Source of the DNA: Stemphylium vesicarium
Taxonomy: Eukaryota > Ascomycota > Dothideomycetes > Pleosporales > Pleosporaceae
NCBI GenBank assembly: GCA_004380135.1
Contig: QXCR01000002.1
Coordinates: 910,406-974,405 of the forward strand
DNA length: 64,000 nucleotides
Direction of reading: 5' to 3'
Positions 1 to 11,150 of this stretch are shown here, piece after piece; the stretch's first letter is position 1; every line of letters starts with the position of its first letter. Made by a program: the position numbers and the translations under genes. Below the pieces are notes generated by a model, which worked only from the letters and a program-made list of their open reading frames with translations, was not told where the DNA came from and did not search any database.

Positions 1-3000
1 TCCTTTGTACACGCCTACGATCTCCATGTTCGACAGTCCGGTTTCCCTGTTGGTGGTGGTAGTGTTCGTAGTGAGAGCAAGCACGTCCAATTCGTTCGCG
101 ACTTTGCTGCTGCGACATCTCTGCTTCAGTTGAAGGTTGTCACTTTGGTGAACATCAATGCTGCGGTCGAGAAGGCATTGAACGACTTGGAAACTTGTCC
201 ATACACCAAGGATGCGTTCCAACAAAACCTTGAGACCATTCAGAAGTCTATCGATCAGCTTAACCTCGAGAACTACGCCAACCTTGCCTCTTGGGTTTCT
301 GACATGAATGCGCGCATTGAGTCCATCTTGCTCGTCCGACTGAGCAGAGCCATTGCTTTGTGGATTGAGGTCTTCAACAATGTAGATGAAGAGAATGAAG
401 ACCGCCGCCCCGTCAGCGAGCTTGCATCCACCGAAACACCCGAAGTTAAGCCGACACTGGCACGATTGACGCTCGAAATTACCATGCGGAACCAGGTCAT
501 CTACCTCAGTCCTCCTGTCGAATATGCACGTGCAAGCTGGCTAGAGCAACTGCAACAGTGGCTCGCCATCATCTGTACGCTCCAGAAGATCAAGGCTTCA
601 CGATACGAGATCCGACTTGAAGCCAGCAACGATTCCTCCGTCAGCCAGTTCTCGGATCTGCCAAGCCGATGCACAGAGTCCCTCATCGAAGTTTACGGTG
701 CCGTAGAAGGCAAGCTTCGCGACATCTCTTCCTACGTAGACGAGTGGCTCCAGTTCCAGTCTCTCTGGGACCTGCAGTCTGACCACGTATACGACATCCT
801 TGGCGAGGATCTCTCAAGATGGCTCCAGCTTCTTCAAGAGATTCGCAAGACCCGCGCTACCTTTGACAACTCCGATATCAGCCGCCAGTTCGGCTATGTC
901 ACGGTCGATTATGACCAAGTTCAGGTCAAGGTCAACGCCAAATACGATCAGTGGCAGCAGGAGATTCTTACCAAGTTCGCCAGCAGGCTCGGTCAGCGCA
1001 TGAACGACGTCTACGTGCAGATCGAAAAGGCTCGCAAGGATCTTGAGATGCAGACACTTGAGGCATCTTCCACCGCCCAGGCGGTCTCATTCATCACCAC
1101 CGTTCAGCAGTGCAAGAGAAAGGTCATGGAATGGGAACCGGAGATCTCTACTTTTCGCCAGGGTCAAGCTACACTAGCCCGCCAGCGATACCAGTTCCCA
1201 TCGGACTGGCTACAGATGGAACAGATCGACCATGAATGGCAGACGCTTAACGAAGTCTTAGAGAGGAAGAATAAGATTGCGAACGACCAAGCCGACGCAC
1301 TGCGAGCCAAGATCGGTGCCGAAGACAAGGTTGTTAGCCAGAAGATTATGAACATTACTGGAGAGTGGGCTGAGGAGAAGCCTGTGGCTGGTAACCTTGC
1401 GCCAGCTGACGCTTCGGCTATCCTTGCCAAATTTGATTCGAAGCTTAGCCAGCTTCAGAACGAGTCCAGCAACATCTCCAAGGCCAAGGAAGCTCTCGGC
1501 CTACCACCATCTCCAGAGAATGCACTCGAGACTCTGCTTGAAGAAGTACAGGACTTCAAGTCCGTCTGGTCTGCGCTTGGCACGATCTGGGCCAGCATTG
1601 ACGATCTCCGTGAGGTGCTGTGGACTAGCATCCAGCCTCGCAAGCTGCGGCAGAATCTTGACAACTTGCTCAAGATGACCAAGGATATGCCCAGTCGCAT
1701 GCGACAATACCAGGCCTTCGAATACGTCCAGACTACCCTCAAGCAGCTGCTCAAGGAGAACGCGATCCTCGCAGAGTTGCGCTCTGACGCTGTCAAGGAA
1801 CGCCATTGGGCTAGGATATTCAAGAACCTGAGACCACACAAGCGCTACTCCGCCATCTCCATGACTCTTGGCGATGTCTGGGACCTCAAGCTCGGCCCCA
1901 GCGAGAAGATCATTCGCGACGTCATAACCCAGGCGGCAGGTGAGATGGCACTGGAAGAGTTCTTGAAGCAGGTCCGCGAGACTTGGCAAAACTACGCTTT
2001 GGAACTTGTCAACTACCAGAACAAGTGCCGTCTCATTAGGGGTTGGGACGACCTGTTCGCCAAGTGCAGTGAGAACCTTAACTCTCTCCAAGCTATGCGA
2101 CACTCGCCTTACTATAAGGAGTTTGAGGAAGAAGCGTCGTCCTGGGAAGATAAGCTGAACCGTGTTCACGTTCTTTTCGATGTCTGGATCGACGTCCAGC
2201 GTCAATGGGTTTACCTTGAGGGCGTATTCACCGGTAACGCTGATATCAAGCACTTGCTTCCTATGGAGTCGGCTCGTTTCCAGAACATCAACTCTGAGTT
2301 TTTGTCTGTCATGAAGAAGGTCTCGCGTCAGCCTTTTGTGCTTGAAGTCCTCAACATCTCTGGAGTACAAAAGTCCCTTGAGCGCCTCGCTGAGCTCCTG
2401 AACAAGATTCAAAAGGCCCTCGGAGAGTACCTTGAGCGTGAGCGTGTTTCGTTCCCTCGCTTCTATTTTGTCGGTGACGAAGATCTGCTGGAGATCATCG
2501 GTAACAGCAACGACGTTCTGCGCATCGCTAAGCACTTGCGGAAGATGTTTGCTGGTATCTCTGGACTTATTACGGATGAAGATGGTGTCATTCAGGGCTT
2601 CACTTCCAAGGAGGGAGAAGAAGTCACACTTCGCAAGGAGATCTCGCTCGTCAAGACACCCAGGATCAACGAATGGCTAGGAGCTCTGGAAGCCAACATG
2701 AAGACTACGCTTGCTGAGTTGACATTCGAAGCCTACGAGGAGTTCGCTCAGCTCGTCGAGCCGGACACGATGGATCCCGATGCTTTCATGGAGTACATTG
2801 CCAAGTACCCGGCCCAAGTCGTTGTTCTAGGAACCCAGATCGCCTGGACCCACGCTGTTGAGAGTTCCCTCGCTGAAGAAGGAGCTACTCTGCCCAAGCT
2901 ATACGAGAAGCAAGTCAACGTCCTGAAACTGCTTGCTACCGCTGTCCTGGGTGACCTTGAGCCCATCCAGCGTCGCAAGTGTGAGGATCTCATCACCGAG

Positions 3001-6000
3001 TTTGTTCACCAGCGCGATGTCATCCACAAGTTGGAGAAGGTTGGTGCGCGCTCGCCAACACACCACATGTGGCTGCTCTGCATGCGATACGTCTACGAGC
3101 CCGGCAATGATCTGCTGCAACGTCTGAGGATCAAGATGGCGAACGCTGTTTTGGACTACGGTTTCGAATACCTGGGTGTTGCTGATCGTCTCGTCCGCAC
3201 GCCTCTTACCGATCGTTGTTTCCTCACTCTTACCCAAGCCCTTTGCCAGCGACTTGGTGGTTCTCCGTACGGTCCGGCCGGTACGGGTAAGACTGAGTCA
3301 GTCAAGGCTCTCGGTGTACAGCTTGGACGCTTCACTCTGGTCTTCTGCTGTGACGACACATTCGACTTCCAAGCTATGGGTCGTATCTTCCTCGGTATCT
3401 GCCAGGTCGGTGCTTGGGGTTGTTTCGACGAGTTCAACCGTCTTGAGGAGCGCATCCTGTCTGCCGTATCCCAGCAGATTCAGAACATCCAACTCGGTCT
3501 TAAGAAGGGTGCTGAAGACGAGAAGTCTCAGATCGAACTCATCGGTCGCCAGCTTAAGGTCAATGGCAACACTGGAGTCTTCATCACTATGAACCCTGGC
3601 TATGCGGGCCGATCGAACTTACCCGACAATCTCAAGAAGCTCTTCCGCAGCGTCGCCATGTCTAAGCCTGATAAGGAGCTCATTGCTGAAGTCATGCTTT
3701 ACTCTCAAGGTTTCTCCCAGGCCAAGGAGCTATCGAAGCAAATCGTACCGTTCTTCGATAGATGCTCGGCTGGTCTCTCCAAGCAAGCTCATTATGACTT
3801 TGGTCTCCGTGCGCTGAAGAGTGTCCTCGTCAGCTCAGGTGGACTGAAGCGAGCTCGTATCGCTGCTCAGCAAGATTCCCAGACGCTGGACGAAGAGAGC
3901 ATGGAGCCACAGATTATCATCCAGAGTCTGCGCGAGACCATGGCGCCCAAGCTTATCCGATCTGATGTCGAGCTTATGATGGCCATCCAGGAGGAGTCCT
4001 TCCCTGGTGTCCAATACATCCCTGCTCCTCTTGATAAACTGTCTGAAGCGATCCACAAGTGCGCTGCAGAGTCAAAGCTCGTTGTCAGCGACTCGTGGAT
4101 GACGAAGATTATTCAGTTGTACCAAATTCAGAAGCTGCACCATGGTGTTATGATGGTTGGTTCTTCTGGATCCGGAAAGTCTGCGGCGTGGAGGACGCTT
4201 CTCTCCGCTCTGCAAGCTGTTGAGGGTGTTGAAGGCGTTTGTCACGTTATCGATCCCAAGGTCATGTCCAAGGAGCAGCTTTATGGAACACTCGACAGCA
4301 CCACGCGCGAGTGGACCGATGGTCTTTTCACAAGCATCCTCCGTAAGATTGTCGATAACCTCCGTGGTGAGGACAGCAAGCGCCACTGGATCGTTTTCGA
4401 CGGCGATGTCGACCCCGAATGGGTTGAGAACTTGAACTCTGTGCTCGACGACAACAAGCTTCTCACACTCCCGAACGGAGAGCGTCTCAACCTACCGTCC
4501 AACGTTCGTATCATGTTTGAAGTCGAGACACTCAAGTACGCGACGCTTGCCACCGTCTCTCGCTGCGGTATGGTCTGGTTCAGCGATGATACTGTCGAAG
4601 TCGATATGATGATCAAGAACTACATTGAACATCTCAAGACTGTACCGTTCGAGGATATCGAAGACGACTCCGTTGCTCCTGGCCAGATGTCTCAGAAGAC
4701 ACTTACGACACAGGGTCTTATCGCCGACTTCCTGCACATCAAGCTTACCCAGGATCGCTTCATCGAGAAGGCCCTCAGTATGGCGAGGAAGTTCAAGCAC
4801 ATCATGGAGTACACCGACATTCGTGCGCTCAACACACTCTTCTCATTGCTCAACAAGGCGTGTCGCAATGTTCTAGAGTATAATGTACAGCACCCAGACT
4901 TCTCCCTCGAAGACGACAAGATGGAGACGTACCTTGCCAAGAAGCTGCTCGTTGCTCTTGTGTGGGCGTTGGTTGGTGACTGTCCTCTCTCAGAGCGCAA
5001 GCAATTCGGTGACCTCATTGCTGGTCTTACCGATGTCGAGCTTCCTACTCTTAACGAGTCTACTTCGCTCATCGACTACGATGTCAAGCCTGACAGGCCC
5101 GAGTGGGACACTTGGCAGAGTCAGGTACCCAACGTTGAAGTCAACACTCACTCTGTCACTCAGACTGACGTTGTCATTCCCACCCTCGATACGGTCCGCC
5201 ATGAAGATGTTTTGTACTCTTGGCTCGCCGAACACAAGCCTCTGCTGCTTTGTGGTCCTCCGGGTTCCGGAAAGACCATGACTTTGTTCAGCGCACTTCG
5301 AAAGCTGCCAAACATGCAGGTCGTTGGTCTCAACTTTTCCAGCGCTACTACGCCGGATCTGCTCATCAAGACTTTCGAGCAGTACTGCGAGTACAAGAAG
5401 ACCCTCAATGGTGTCCAGCTTACTCCTACTCAGGTTGGTCGCTGGCTCGTTATCTTCTGCGACGAGATCAACTTGCCTGCGCCAGACAAGTATGGTACTC
5501 AGCGTGCCATCTCTTTCCTACGACAGCTTGTTGAGCACAATGGTTTCTGGAGGACCTCTGACAAGACATGGGTTACGCTTGACCGTATCCAATTTGTTGG
5601 TGCTTGTAATCCCCCAACGGACGCTGGACGTACACCCATGGGCCTCCGTTTCTTGCGTCACGCCCCGCTCATCATGGTCGATTACCCTGGAGAGCAGTCG
5701 CTTCTTCAAATTTACGGCACTTTCAACACTGCGGTGCTCAAGATCATTCCGACGTTACGTGGTTACGCGGATGCTCTCACCAGGGCCATGGTGCAACTTT
5801 ACGCAGAATCGCAGAAGCGCTTCACCCCTGATATCCAGCCGCATTACGTCTACTCCCCTCGTGAGCTTACTCGTTGGGTACGAGGTATCTATGAGGCTCT
5901 TCGACCACTTGAAAGTCTACCTGTTGAGGGGCTTGTCAGGATTTGGGCGCACGAGGCGCTTCGCTTATTCCAGGATCGACTTATCGCTGAAGAGGAGAGG

Positions 6001-9000
6001 CAATGGACGGAAGAATGTGTCCACCGCATTGCAGCTGAGCACTTCCCGACTATCGACGAGGAGAAGGCTCTCGGCGGACCCATTCTGTTCTCCAATTGGC
6101 TTTCCAAGAACTACGTACCGGTTGAGCGTGAACAGCTCCGAGAGTTCGTCAAGGCCCGTCTTCGGACCTTCTGCGAGGAAGAGGTTGACGTTCCTCTCAT
6201 TCTTTTCAACGATGTGCTCGAGCATGTTCTTCGCATCGATCGTGTTTTCCGCCAGCCACAAGGTCATCTTATCCTTATTGGTGTCAGTGGATCTGGAAAG
6301 ACAACCTTGTCGCGCTTTGTTGCTTGGATGAACGGTCTGAGCGTCTACCAGATCAAGGTTCACGGCAAGTACTCTGGCGAAGACTTTGACGAGGACTTGC
6401 GTACTGTGCTTCGTCGCTGCGGTTGCAAGGGTGAGAAGATTTGTTTCATCATGGACGAAGCCAACGTTCTTGACTCTGGTTTCCTCGAGCGCATGAACAC
6501 GCTTCTTGCCAACGCAGAGGTCCCTGGTTTGTTCGAGGGTGACGAGTACGCCTCCTTGCTTACCGCCATCAAGGAAGGCGCTCAGCGTCAAGGTATCATT
6601 CTCGACTCCCAGGAGGAACTGTACAAGTGGTTCACCGAACAGATTGTCAAAAACCTCCACGTTGTGTTTACGATGAACCCGCCAGAGGAGGGACTGTCAT
6701 CCAAGGCTGCGACCAGTCCTGCGCTTTTCAACCGTTGCGTGCTCAACTGGTTCGGAGACTGGTCCGATCAAGCTCTATACCAAGTCAGCTCCGAGCTTAC
6801 CCAGTCTGTCGACTTGGACCGCTCCAACTACGTCGCACCTGACAGTATTCCGGTCGCCTACCGTGGGCTTACTCTGCCGCCCTCTCACCGTGAGAGTGTG
6901 GTCAATGCCATGGTTGCGGTACATCACTCCCTTCGAAGCAAGAACGCCAAGCTGGCGAAGACGCAGAATCGTAAGATGTACCTTACGCCACGCCACTTCC
7001 TGGACTTCGTTGCACAATACGTCAAGTTGTACAACGAGAAGCGTGAGGATCTGGAAGAACAACAACGCCATCTCAACGTCGGTCTCGAGAAGCTCCGTGA
7101 GACATTCGACAAGGTCAAAGAACTACGAGCAAGCCTTGCCCAGAAGCAGACGCAGCTTACGAAGAAGGATGCTGAAGCCAACGAGAAGCTGCAGCGCATG
7201 ATTGCGGACCAAAATGAGGCAGAACAGAAGAAGGCGGGATCAATCAAGATGCAGGCCAGACTTGCCAAGGACAAGGAGGAGATTCAGAAGCGACAAGAGG
7301 TGGTTAACAATGATTTGGCGGCTGCCGAGCCTGCTGTTTTGGAGGCACAGAAGAGTGTGTCGAACATCAAGCGACAACATCTTACCGAAGTCCGATCTAT
7401 GCAGAATCCTCCCGCTGGTGTCAAGCTTGCGCTTGAGGCTGTCTGCACCATTCTCGGTCATAAACCTGACAGCTGGAAGACCATTGTTTCTATTGTCAGA
7501 CGCGACGACTTTATTGCTAGTATCGTGCAATTCGACAACGAGAGGCAGATGACTGCCGCGCACCGGAGGAAGATGCAGAACGAGTACCTCTCCAAGGAGG
7601 ACTTCACATTCGAGAAGGTCAACCGCGCTTCCAAGGCTTGCGGTCCTCTTGTTCAATGGGTGTCTGCCCAGGTCACCTACTCCGACATTCTCGACCGCGT
7701 TGGACCCCTGCGCGCTGAAGTCGACAACCTCCAGGTCGAGCTGCAAAAGACGGAAGAAGGTGCTAAGGAGACCCAGGTTCTCATCCAGAACCTTGAGGAG
7801 AGTATTGGTCGATACAAGACTGAATACGCTGCCTTGATCAGCGAGACTCAAGCCATCAAGACGGAAATGTCAACTGTCCAGTTCAAGGTCGACCGCAGTG
7901 TTCGACTACTTGACAGCTTGTCTTCAGAACGTACTCGTTGGGAGGAGAGCAGCAAGTCATTCGATTCTCAGATCGATACAATTGTTGGCGACGTCTTGGT
8001 TGCTGCAGCTTTCATCGCGTATGCTGGGTACTACGATCAACAGTACCGAAAGGCGCTTATGGAGGATTGGTACGACCATCTCAAGCACTCTGGCATCAGC
8101 TTCAAGCCAACCAACCCATTCACGGAGTACCTATCCACGGCTGATGACCGCTTGAACTGGCAACACAACGGTCTGCCTGTTGATGACCTTTGCACCGAGA
8201 ACGCCATCATCCTCCAAAGGTTCAACCGTTACCCGCTTATCATTGATCCGTCTGGCAGGACTACGGAGTTCTTGCAGAACGAATGCAAGGACCGCCGCCT
8301 TACGGTCACCAGCTTCTTAGATGACTCGTTCACGAAGCAGCTTGAGAGTTCTCTGCGTTTCGGTAACCCAATCTTGATCCAGGATGCCGAACATCTCGAC
8401 CCTATCCTCAACCACGTGCTCAACAAGGAGTATCAGAAGACTGGAGGACGTGTCCTCATCCAACTTGGCAAGCAAGAGATTGACTTTTCGCCGTCCTTCC
8501 GCTTGTACCTGTCCACGCGTGATCCTTCGGCCAACTTTGCTCCCGATATCTGCAGTCGTACCACATTCGTCAACTTCACGGTTACCCAGAGCAGCTTGCA
8601 GACCCAGACGCTCAACGAGGTTCTCAAGTCTGAGAGGCCTGATGTCGATGAGCGACGATCCAACCTCATCAAGATGCAAGGAGAATTCGCCGTCCATCTC
8701 CGCCAACTCGAGAAGCGCTTGCTCCAAGCCCTTAACGAGTCGCGCGGTAACATTCTTGACGATGACCGCGTTATTGAGACACTTGAGACGCTCAAGAAGG
8801 AAGCCAAGGACATCTCTGACAAGGTCTCTGAGACTGCAGGTGTTATGACGGAAGTCGAGAACATTACCAAGGAGTACACTGTTGTTGCTCGTTCATGCTC
8901 GGCCATCTTTGCCGTCCTGGAGCAACTTCATCACCTCAATCACTTCTATCAGTTCTCGCTACAGTACTTTACGCAAATCTTCGAGACGGTGCTGCGCAAG

Positions 9001-10509
9001 GTGCGCAACGGCTCGATCACTGGCCATGCTGCCCGTATTGAGCAGATTGTCACAGAGCTTTTCGTTGATGCGTACCGTCGCACGTCGCTGTCCTTGCTCC
9101 AGAAGGACCGTATCACTTTTGCTATGCTTCTCGTGCAAGCAGCGCCATACAAGATGGACAAGACGCACATCGATCAGATCCTCGACCCTGATGTCGTGGG
9201 CATCGATGTGTCAACCGAGACAGACCGCAAGGAAGAAGCCATGGAGCGTGCAAGCAAGATTCCAATGTTCAAGGAAGCTCTCGAAAACATTGACGACAGC
9301 GCCTGGGACGCTTTCCTCAACGAGGAGATGGGTGAGCGACATGTACCGCAGGCCTGGCCGGACGATCTTGGCAACTTTGACAAGCTTCTGCGAGCCCTCA
9401 TCCTGGTCAAGCTGTTCCGTGTGGACCGCTTTGTCCCCGCTGTCGAGCGCTTTGTTACTGAAGTGTTCGGCAAGGGCATTCTGGATGCTAGTGGTGATCT
9501 AGGCGACATTGTCAAGCAAGTAAACGCGGTCACCCCAGTGGCTCTCAGCTCCAGCCCTGGTTTTGATGCCAGTTACAAGGTCGACAACCTTGTCGAGAGA
9601 GAGCAAGTCAGCTGTTCCAACATTGCAATGGGTTCCAACGAAGGTGCCGCATCAGCAGACAAGGCCATTGCCAACGCCGCTACCACTGGTAACTGGGTTC
9701 TTGTCAAGAACGTACATCTCGCACCTCAATGGCTGCAATCTCTCGAGAAGCGACTCGAAGCGCTCAAGCCCAACCCTGACTTCCGTCTCTTCCTTTCCAT
9801 GGAGTCCAGCCCGAAGATTCCCGTCAATCTGCTTCGCGCCTCTCGTGTCCTGTCATACGAGCAACCTGCCGGTGTCCGCGCCAACATGAAGGATTCACTG
9901 TCCTCGCTGGCAGAGAAGGCCATCAAACCACCCGTGGAGAAGGCTCGCGTCTATCTCCTCTTATCCTTCCTGCACGCAGTCATCCAAGAGCGTCTACGAT
10001 ACGCGCCCACATTGGGATGGAAGGGCTTCTGGGAGTTCAACGACAGCGACTACGAGTGCTGCAGCTTCATCATCGACACCTGGATCGACACCATCGCCCA
10101 AGGCCGTTCCAACATCGCGCCCGCCAAGATCCCATGGGAGATGCTACGCACCCTCATCACCGAGATGTACGGCGGCAAAATCGACGACGCAGAAGACTGG
10201 CGCATTCTCGCCTCGCTCGTCGACGCCTGCATGACTCCCGCGGCTTTTGAAGACAACTTCCTCATCGTTAAAGCTACCGAGCATAGCGAGGGGCTGGAGC
10301 TGCCAACTTCGACTAGCTGGAAGGATTTCATGGGCTGGGTTAATGATTTGCCCGAGCGCGAACCTCCGACTTACCTCGGTTTGCCGGCGAATGCGGAGAA
10401 GTTGCTGCTTGTGGGGCAGGCGAATGATATGGTTGGGGGGCTGAAGAGGGTGGTGGAGATGTTGGATGAGGGGGAGCAGATTATGGCGGAGGCGGAGACT
10501 GAGTCTTAG
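1..10509 (+). CDS. Cytoplasmic dynein heavy chain, 5'-truncated by the window edge
   Basis: This is the motor subunit of cytoplasmic dynein, which moves cargo and nuclei toward microtubule minus ends. The frame is open from base 1 and ends at TAG 10507-10509, giving 3,502 residues. Fungal dynein heavy chains are about 4,300-4,400 residues, so the N-terminal tail (roughly 850) lies outside the window. The tail and linker fill the first third. Four P-loops follow: AAA1 GPAGTGKT (3271-3294, Walker B CFDEFN near 3421), AAA2 GSSGSGKS (4159-4182), AAA3 GPPGSGKT (5254-5277, Walker B CDEIN), AAA4 GVSGSGKT (6280-6303). A coiled-coil stalk with the microtubule-binding domain lies at about 7030-7960, then AAA5, AAA6 and the C-terminal domain. 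No intron interrupts it. It corresponds to nudA of Aspergillus and ro-1 of Neurospora. Confidence 0.97.
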   Translation, partial: SFVHAYDLHVRQSGFPVGGGSVRSESKHVQFVRDFAAATSLLQLKVVTLVNINAAVEKALNDLETCPYTKDAFQQNLETIQKSIDQLNLENYANLASWVSDMNARIESILLVRLSRAIALWIEVFNNVDEENEDRRPVSELASTETPEVKPTLARLTLEITMRNQVIYLSPPVEYARASWLEQLQQWLAIICTLQKIKASRYEIRLEASNDSSVSQFSDLPSRCTESLIEVYGAVEGKLRDISSYVDEWLQFQSLWDLQSDHVYDILGEDLSRWLQLLQEIRKTRATFDNSDISRQFGYVTVDYDQVQVKVNAKYDQWQQEILTKFASRLGQRMNDVYVQIEKARKDLEMQTLEASSTAQAVSFITTVQQCKRKVMEWEPEISTFRQGQATLARQRYQFPSDWLQMEQIDHEWQTLNEVLERKNKIANDQADALRAKIGAEDKVVSQKIMNITGEWAEEKPVAGNLAPADASAILAKFDSKLSQLQNESSNISKAKEALGLPPSPENALETLLEEVQDFKSVWSALGTIWASIDDLREVLWTSIQPRKLRQNLDNLLKMTKDMPSRMRQYQAFEYVQTTLKQLLKENAILAELRSDAVKERHWARIFKNLRPHKRYSAISMTLGDVWDLKLGPSEKIIRDVITQAAGEMALEEFLKQVRETWQNYALELVNYQNKCRLIRGWDDLFAKCSENLNSLQAMRHSPYYKEFEEEASSWEDKLNRVHVLFDVWIDVQRQWVYLEGVFTGNADIKHLLPMESARFQNINSEFLSVMKKVSRQPFVLEVLNISGVQKSLERLAELLNKIQKALGEYLERERVSFPRFYFVGDEDLLEIIGNSNDVLRIAKHLRKMFAGISGLITDEDGVIQGFTSKEGEEVTLRKEISLVKTPRINEWLGALEANMKTTLAELTFEAYEEFAQLVEPDTMDPDAFMEYIAKYPAQVVVLGTQIAWTHAVESSLAEEGATLPKLYEKQVNVLKLLATAVLGDLEPIQRRKCEDLITEFVHQRDVIHKLEKVGARSPTHHMWLLCMRYVYEPGNDLLQRLRIKMANAVLDYGFEYLGVADRLVRTPLTDRCFLTLTQALCQRLGGSPYGPAGTGKTESVKALGVQLGRFTLVFCCDDTFDFQAMGRIFLGICQVGAWGCFDEFNRLEERILSAVSQQIQNIQLGLKKGAEDEKSQIELIGRQLKVNGNTGVFITMNPGYAGRSNLPDNLKKLFRSVAMSKPDKELIAEVMLYSQGFSQAKELSKQIVPFFDRCSAGLSKQAHYDFGLRALKSVLVSSGGLKRARIAAQQDSQTLDEESMEPQIIIQSLRETMAPKLIRSDVELMMAIQEESFPGVQYIPAPLDKLSEAIHKCAAESKLVVSDSWMTKIIQLYQIQKLHHGVMMVGSSGSGKSAAWRTLLSALQAVEGVEGVCHVIDPKVMSKEQLYGTLDSTTREWTDGLFTSILRKIVDNLRGEDSKRHWIVFDGDVDPEWVENLNSVLDDNKLLTLPNGERLNLPSNVRIMFEVETLKYATLATVSRCGMVWFSDDTVEVDMMIKNYIEHLKTVPFEDIEDDSVAPGQMSQKTLTTQGLIADFLHIKLTQDRFIEKALSMARKFKHIMEYTDIRALNTLFSLLNKACRNVLEYNVQHPDFSLEDDKMETYLAKKLLVALVWALVGDCPLSERKQFGDLIAGLTDVELPTLNESTSLIDYDVKPDRPEWDTWQSQVPNVEVNTHSVTQTDVVIPTLDTVRHEDVLYSWLAEHKPLLLCGPPGSGKTMTLFSALRKLPNMQVVGLNFSSATTPDLLIKTFEQYCEYKKTLNGVQLTPTQVGRWLVIFCDEINLPAPDKYGTQRAISFLRQLVEHNGFWRTSDKTWVTLDRIQFVGACNPPTDAGRTPMGLRFLRHAPLIMVDYPGEQSLLQIYGTFNTAVLKIIPTLRGYADALTRAMVQLYAESQKRFTPDIQPHYVYSPRELTRWVRGIYEALRPLESLPVEGLVRIWAHEALRLFQDRLIAEEERQWTEECVHRIAAEHFPTIDEEKALGGPILFSNWLSKNYVPVEREQLREFVKARLRTFCEEEVDVPLILFNDVLEHVLRIDRVFRQPQGHLILIGVSGSGKTTLSRFVAWMNGLSVYQIKVHGKYSGEDFDEDLRTVLRRCGCKGEKICFIMDEANVLDSGFLERMNTLLANAEVPGLFEGDEYASLLTAIKEGAQRQGIILDSQEELYKWFTEQIVKNLHVVFTMNPPEEGLSSKAATSPALFNRCVLNWFGDWSDQALYQVSSELTQSVDLDRSNYVAPDSIPVAYRGLTLPPSHRESVVNAMVAVHHSLRSKNAKLAKTQNRKMYLTPRHFLDFVAQYVKLYNEKREDLEEQQRHLNVGLEKLRETFDKVKELRASLAQKQTQLTKKDAEANEKLQRMIADQNEAEQKKAGSIKMQARLAKDKEEIQKRQEVVNNDLAAAEPAVLEAQKSVSNIKRQHLTEVRSMQNPPAGVKLALEAVCTILGHKPDSWKTIVSIVRRDDFIASIVQFDNERQMTAAHRRKMQNEYLSKEDFTFEKVNRASKACGPLVQWVSAQVTYSDILDRVGPLRAEVDNLQVELQKTEEGAKETQVLIQNLEESIGRYKTEYAALISETQAIKTEMSTVQFKVDRSVRLLDSLSSERTRWEESSKSFDSQIDTIVGDVLVAAAFIAYAGYYDQQYRKALMEDWYDHLKHSGISFKPTNPFTEYLSTADDRLNWQHNGLPVDDLCTENAIILQRFNRYPLIIDPSGRTTEFLQNECKDRRLTVTSFLDDSFTKQLESSLRFGNPILIQDAEHLDPILNHVLNKEYQKTGGRVLIQLGKQEIDFSPSFRLYLSTRDPSANFAPDICSRTTFVNFTVTQSSLQTQTLNEVLKSERPDVDERRSNLIKMQGEFAVHLRQLEKRLLQALNESRGNILDDDRVIETLETLKKEAKDISDKVSETAGVMTEVENITKEYTVVARSCSAIFAVLEQLHHLNHFYQFSLQYFTQIFETVLRKVRNGSITGHAARIEQIVTELFVDAYRRTSLSLLQKDRITFAMLLVQAAPYKMDKTHIDQILDPDVVGIDVSTETDRKEEAMERASKIPMFKEALENIDDSAWDAFLNEEMGERHVPQAWPDDLGNFDKLLRALILVKLFRVDRFVPAVERFVTEVFGKGILDASGDLGDIVKQVNAVTPVALSSSPGFDASYKVDNLVEREQVSCSNIAMGSNEGAASADKAIANAATTGNWVLVKNVHLAPQWLQSLEKRLEALKPNPDFRLFLSMESSPKIPVNLLRASRVLSYEQPAGVRANMKDSLSSLAEKAIKPPVEKARVYLLLSFLHAVIQERLRYAPTLGWKGFWEFNDSDYECCSFIIDTWIDTIAQGRSNIAPAKIPWEMLRTLITEMYGGKIDDAEDWRILASLVDACMTPAAFEDNFLIVKATEHSEGLELPTSTSWKDFMGWVNDLPEREPPTYLGLPANAEKLLLVGQANDMVGGLKRVVEMLDEGEQIMAEAETES

Positions 10510-11150
10510 GTCTGAGGGGTTTGAGGATTGAAGTGGGTGGTTATTTGTTTTAACTTTCGAAGGGGGAAGAGTCTCTTTTACTGGGGAGAACTAGAGTGTG
10601 GAATTGGCGTTTTGCAAGGAGTATGACTGGAACGGGATGTTTTTGTTTGTTTTTTCTTCCTGGTAGGGTGCTCATGCCCCCGTATACCCAGATATAGATT
10701 TTTCTTTCTCGTAGTCTGCGTGGATGGAAATGTACATGTATCTGGTATCCAATTCTTCCCAGCCCGCCGTACTCACAGCACACACTCAATGCGTCTTCGA
10801 ACCGTGCTTACCACTCTCAGCACTATCACGCGACGCGAATCGTCAGCCGTACCATCAACTGCCGAATCAGACATCAGTTTAGCACGCAGGCAGGCCAAAC
10901 GCAAACGAAGATATAGCACTAACGCAGAGCTTAGTCATGCTGCGAGGCACCACAGTCTGGTTTGATTTGTCTCACAGAATGAAACCTACAACACGCAGTG
11001 ACTGGGACCTTGAAGTCGCAGCGCCCGCGGACAAGGACGGTACTTCTATCCATCTTTCTGTTGCGTGGGCGTTTAGGCGCACTTTCCATTCCCCCCCCCA
11101 GCACACCAGACTCTTAGCCTCCGTCTCTTCACCTTACCCTACTCGTGGCA
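10510..11150. other. Intergenic, dynein 3' flank
   Basis: This 641-base stretch contains the dynein 3' untranslated region and the promoter side of the small gene at 11151. I see no convincing coding frame, RNA gene or repeat in it. Confidence 0.6.

Noticed and set aside
1501..2535. 344-codon open frame on the minus strand inside the dynein gene
   Set aside because: It is antisense to a highly conserved coding region, has no recognisable motif, and long antisense frames are common opposite codon-biased genes.
5324..6331. 335-codon plus-strand frame overlapping dynein
   Set aside because: Alternative frame of the AAA3-AAA4 region with Ser/Arg-rich composition typical of a frame shadow.
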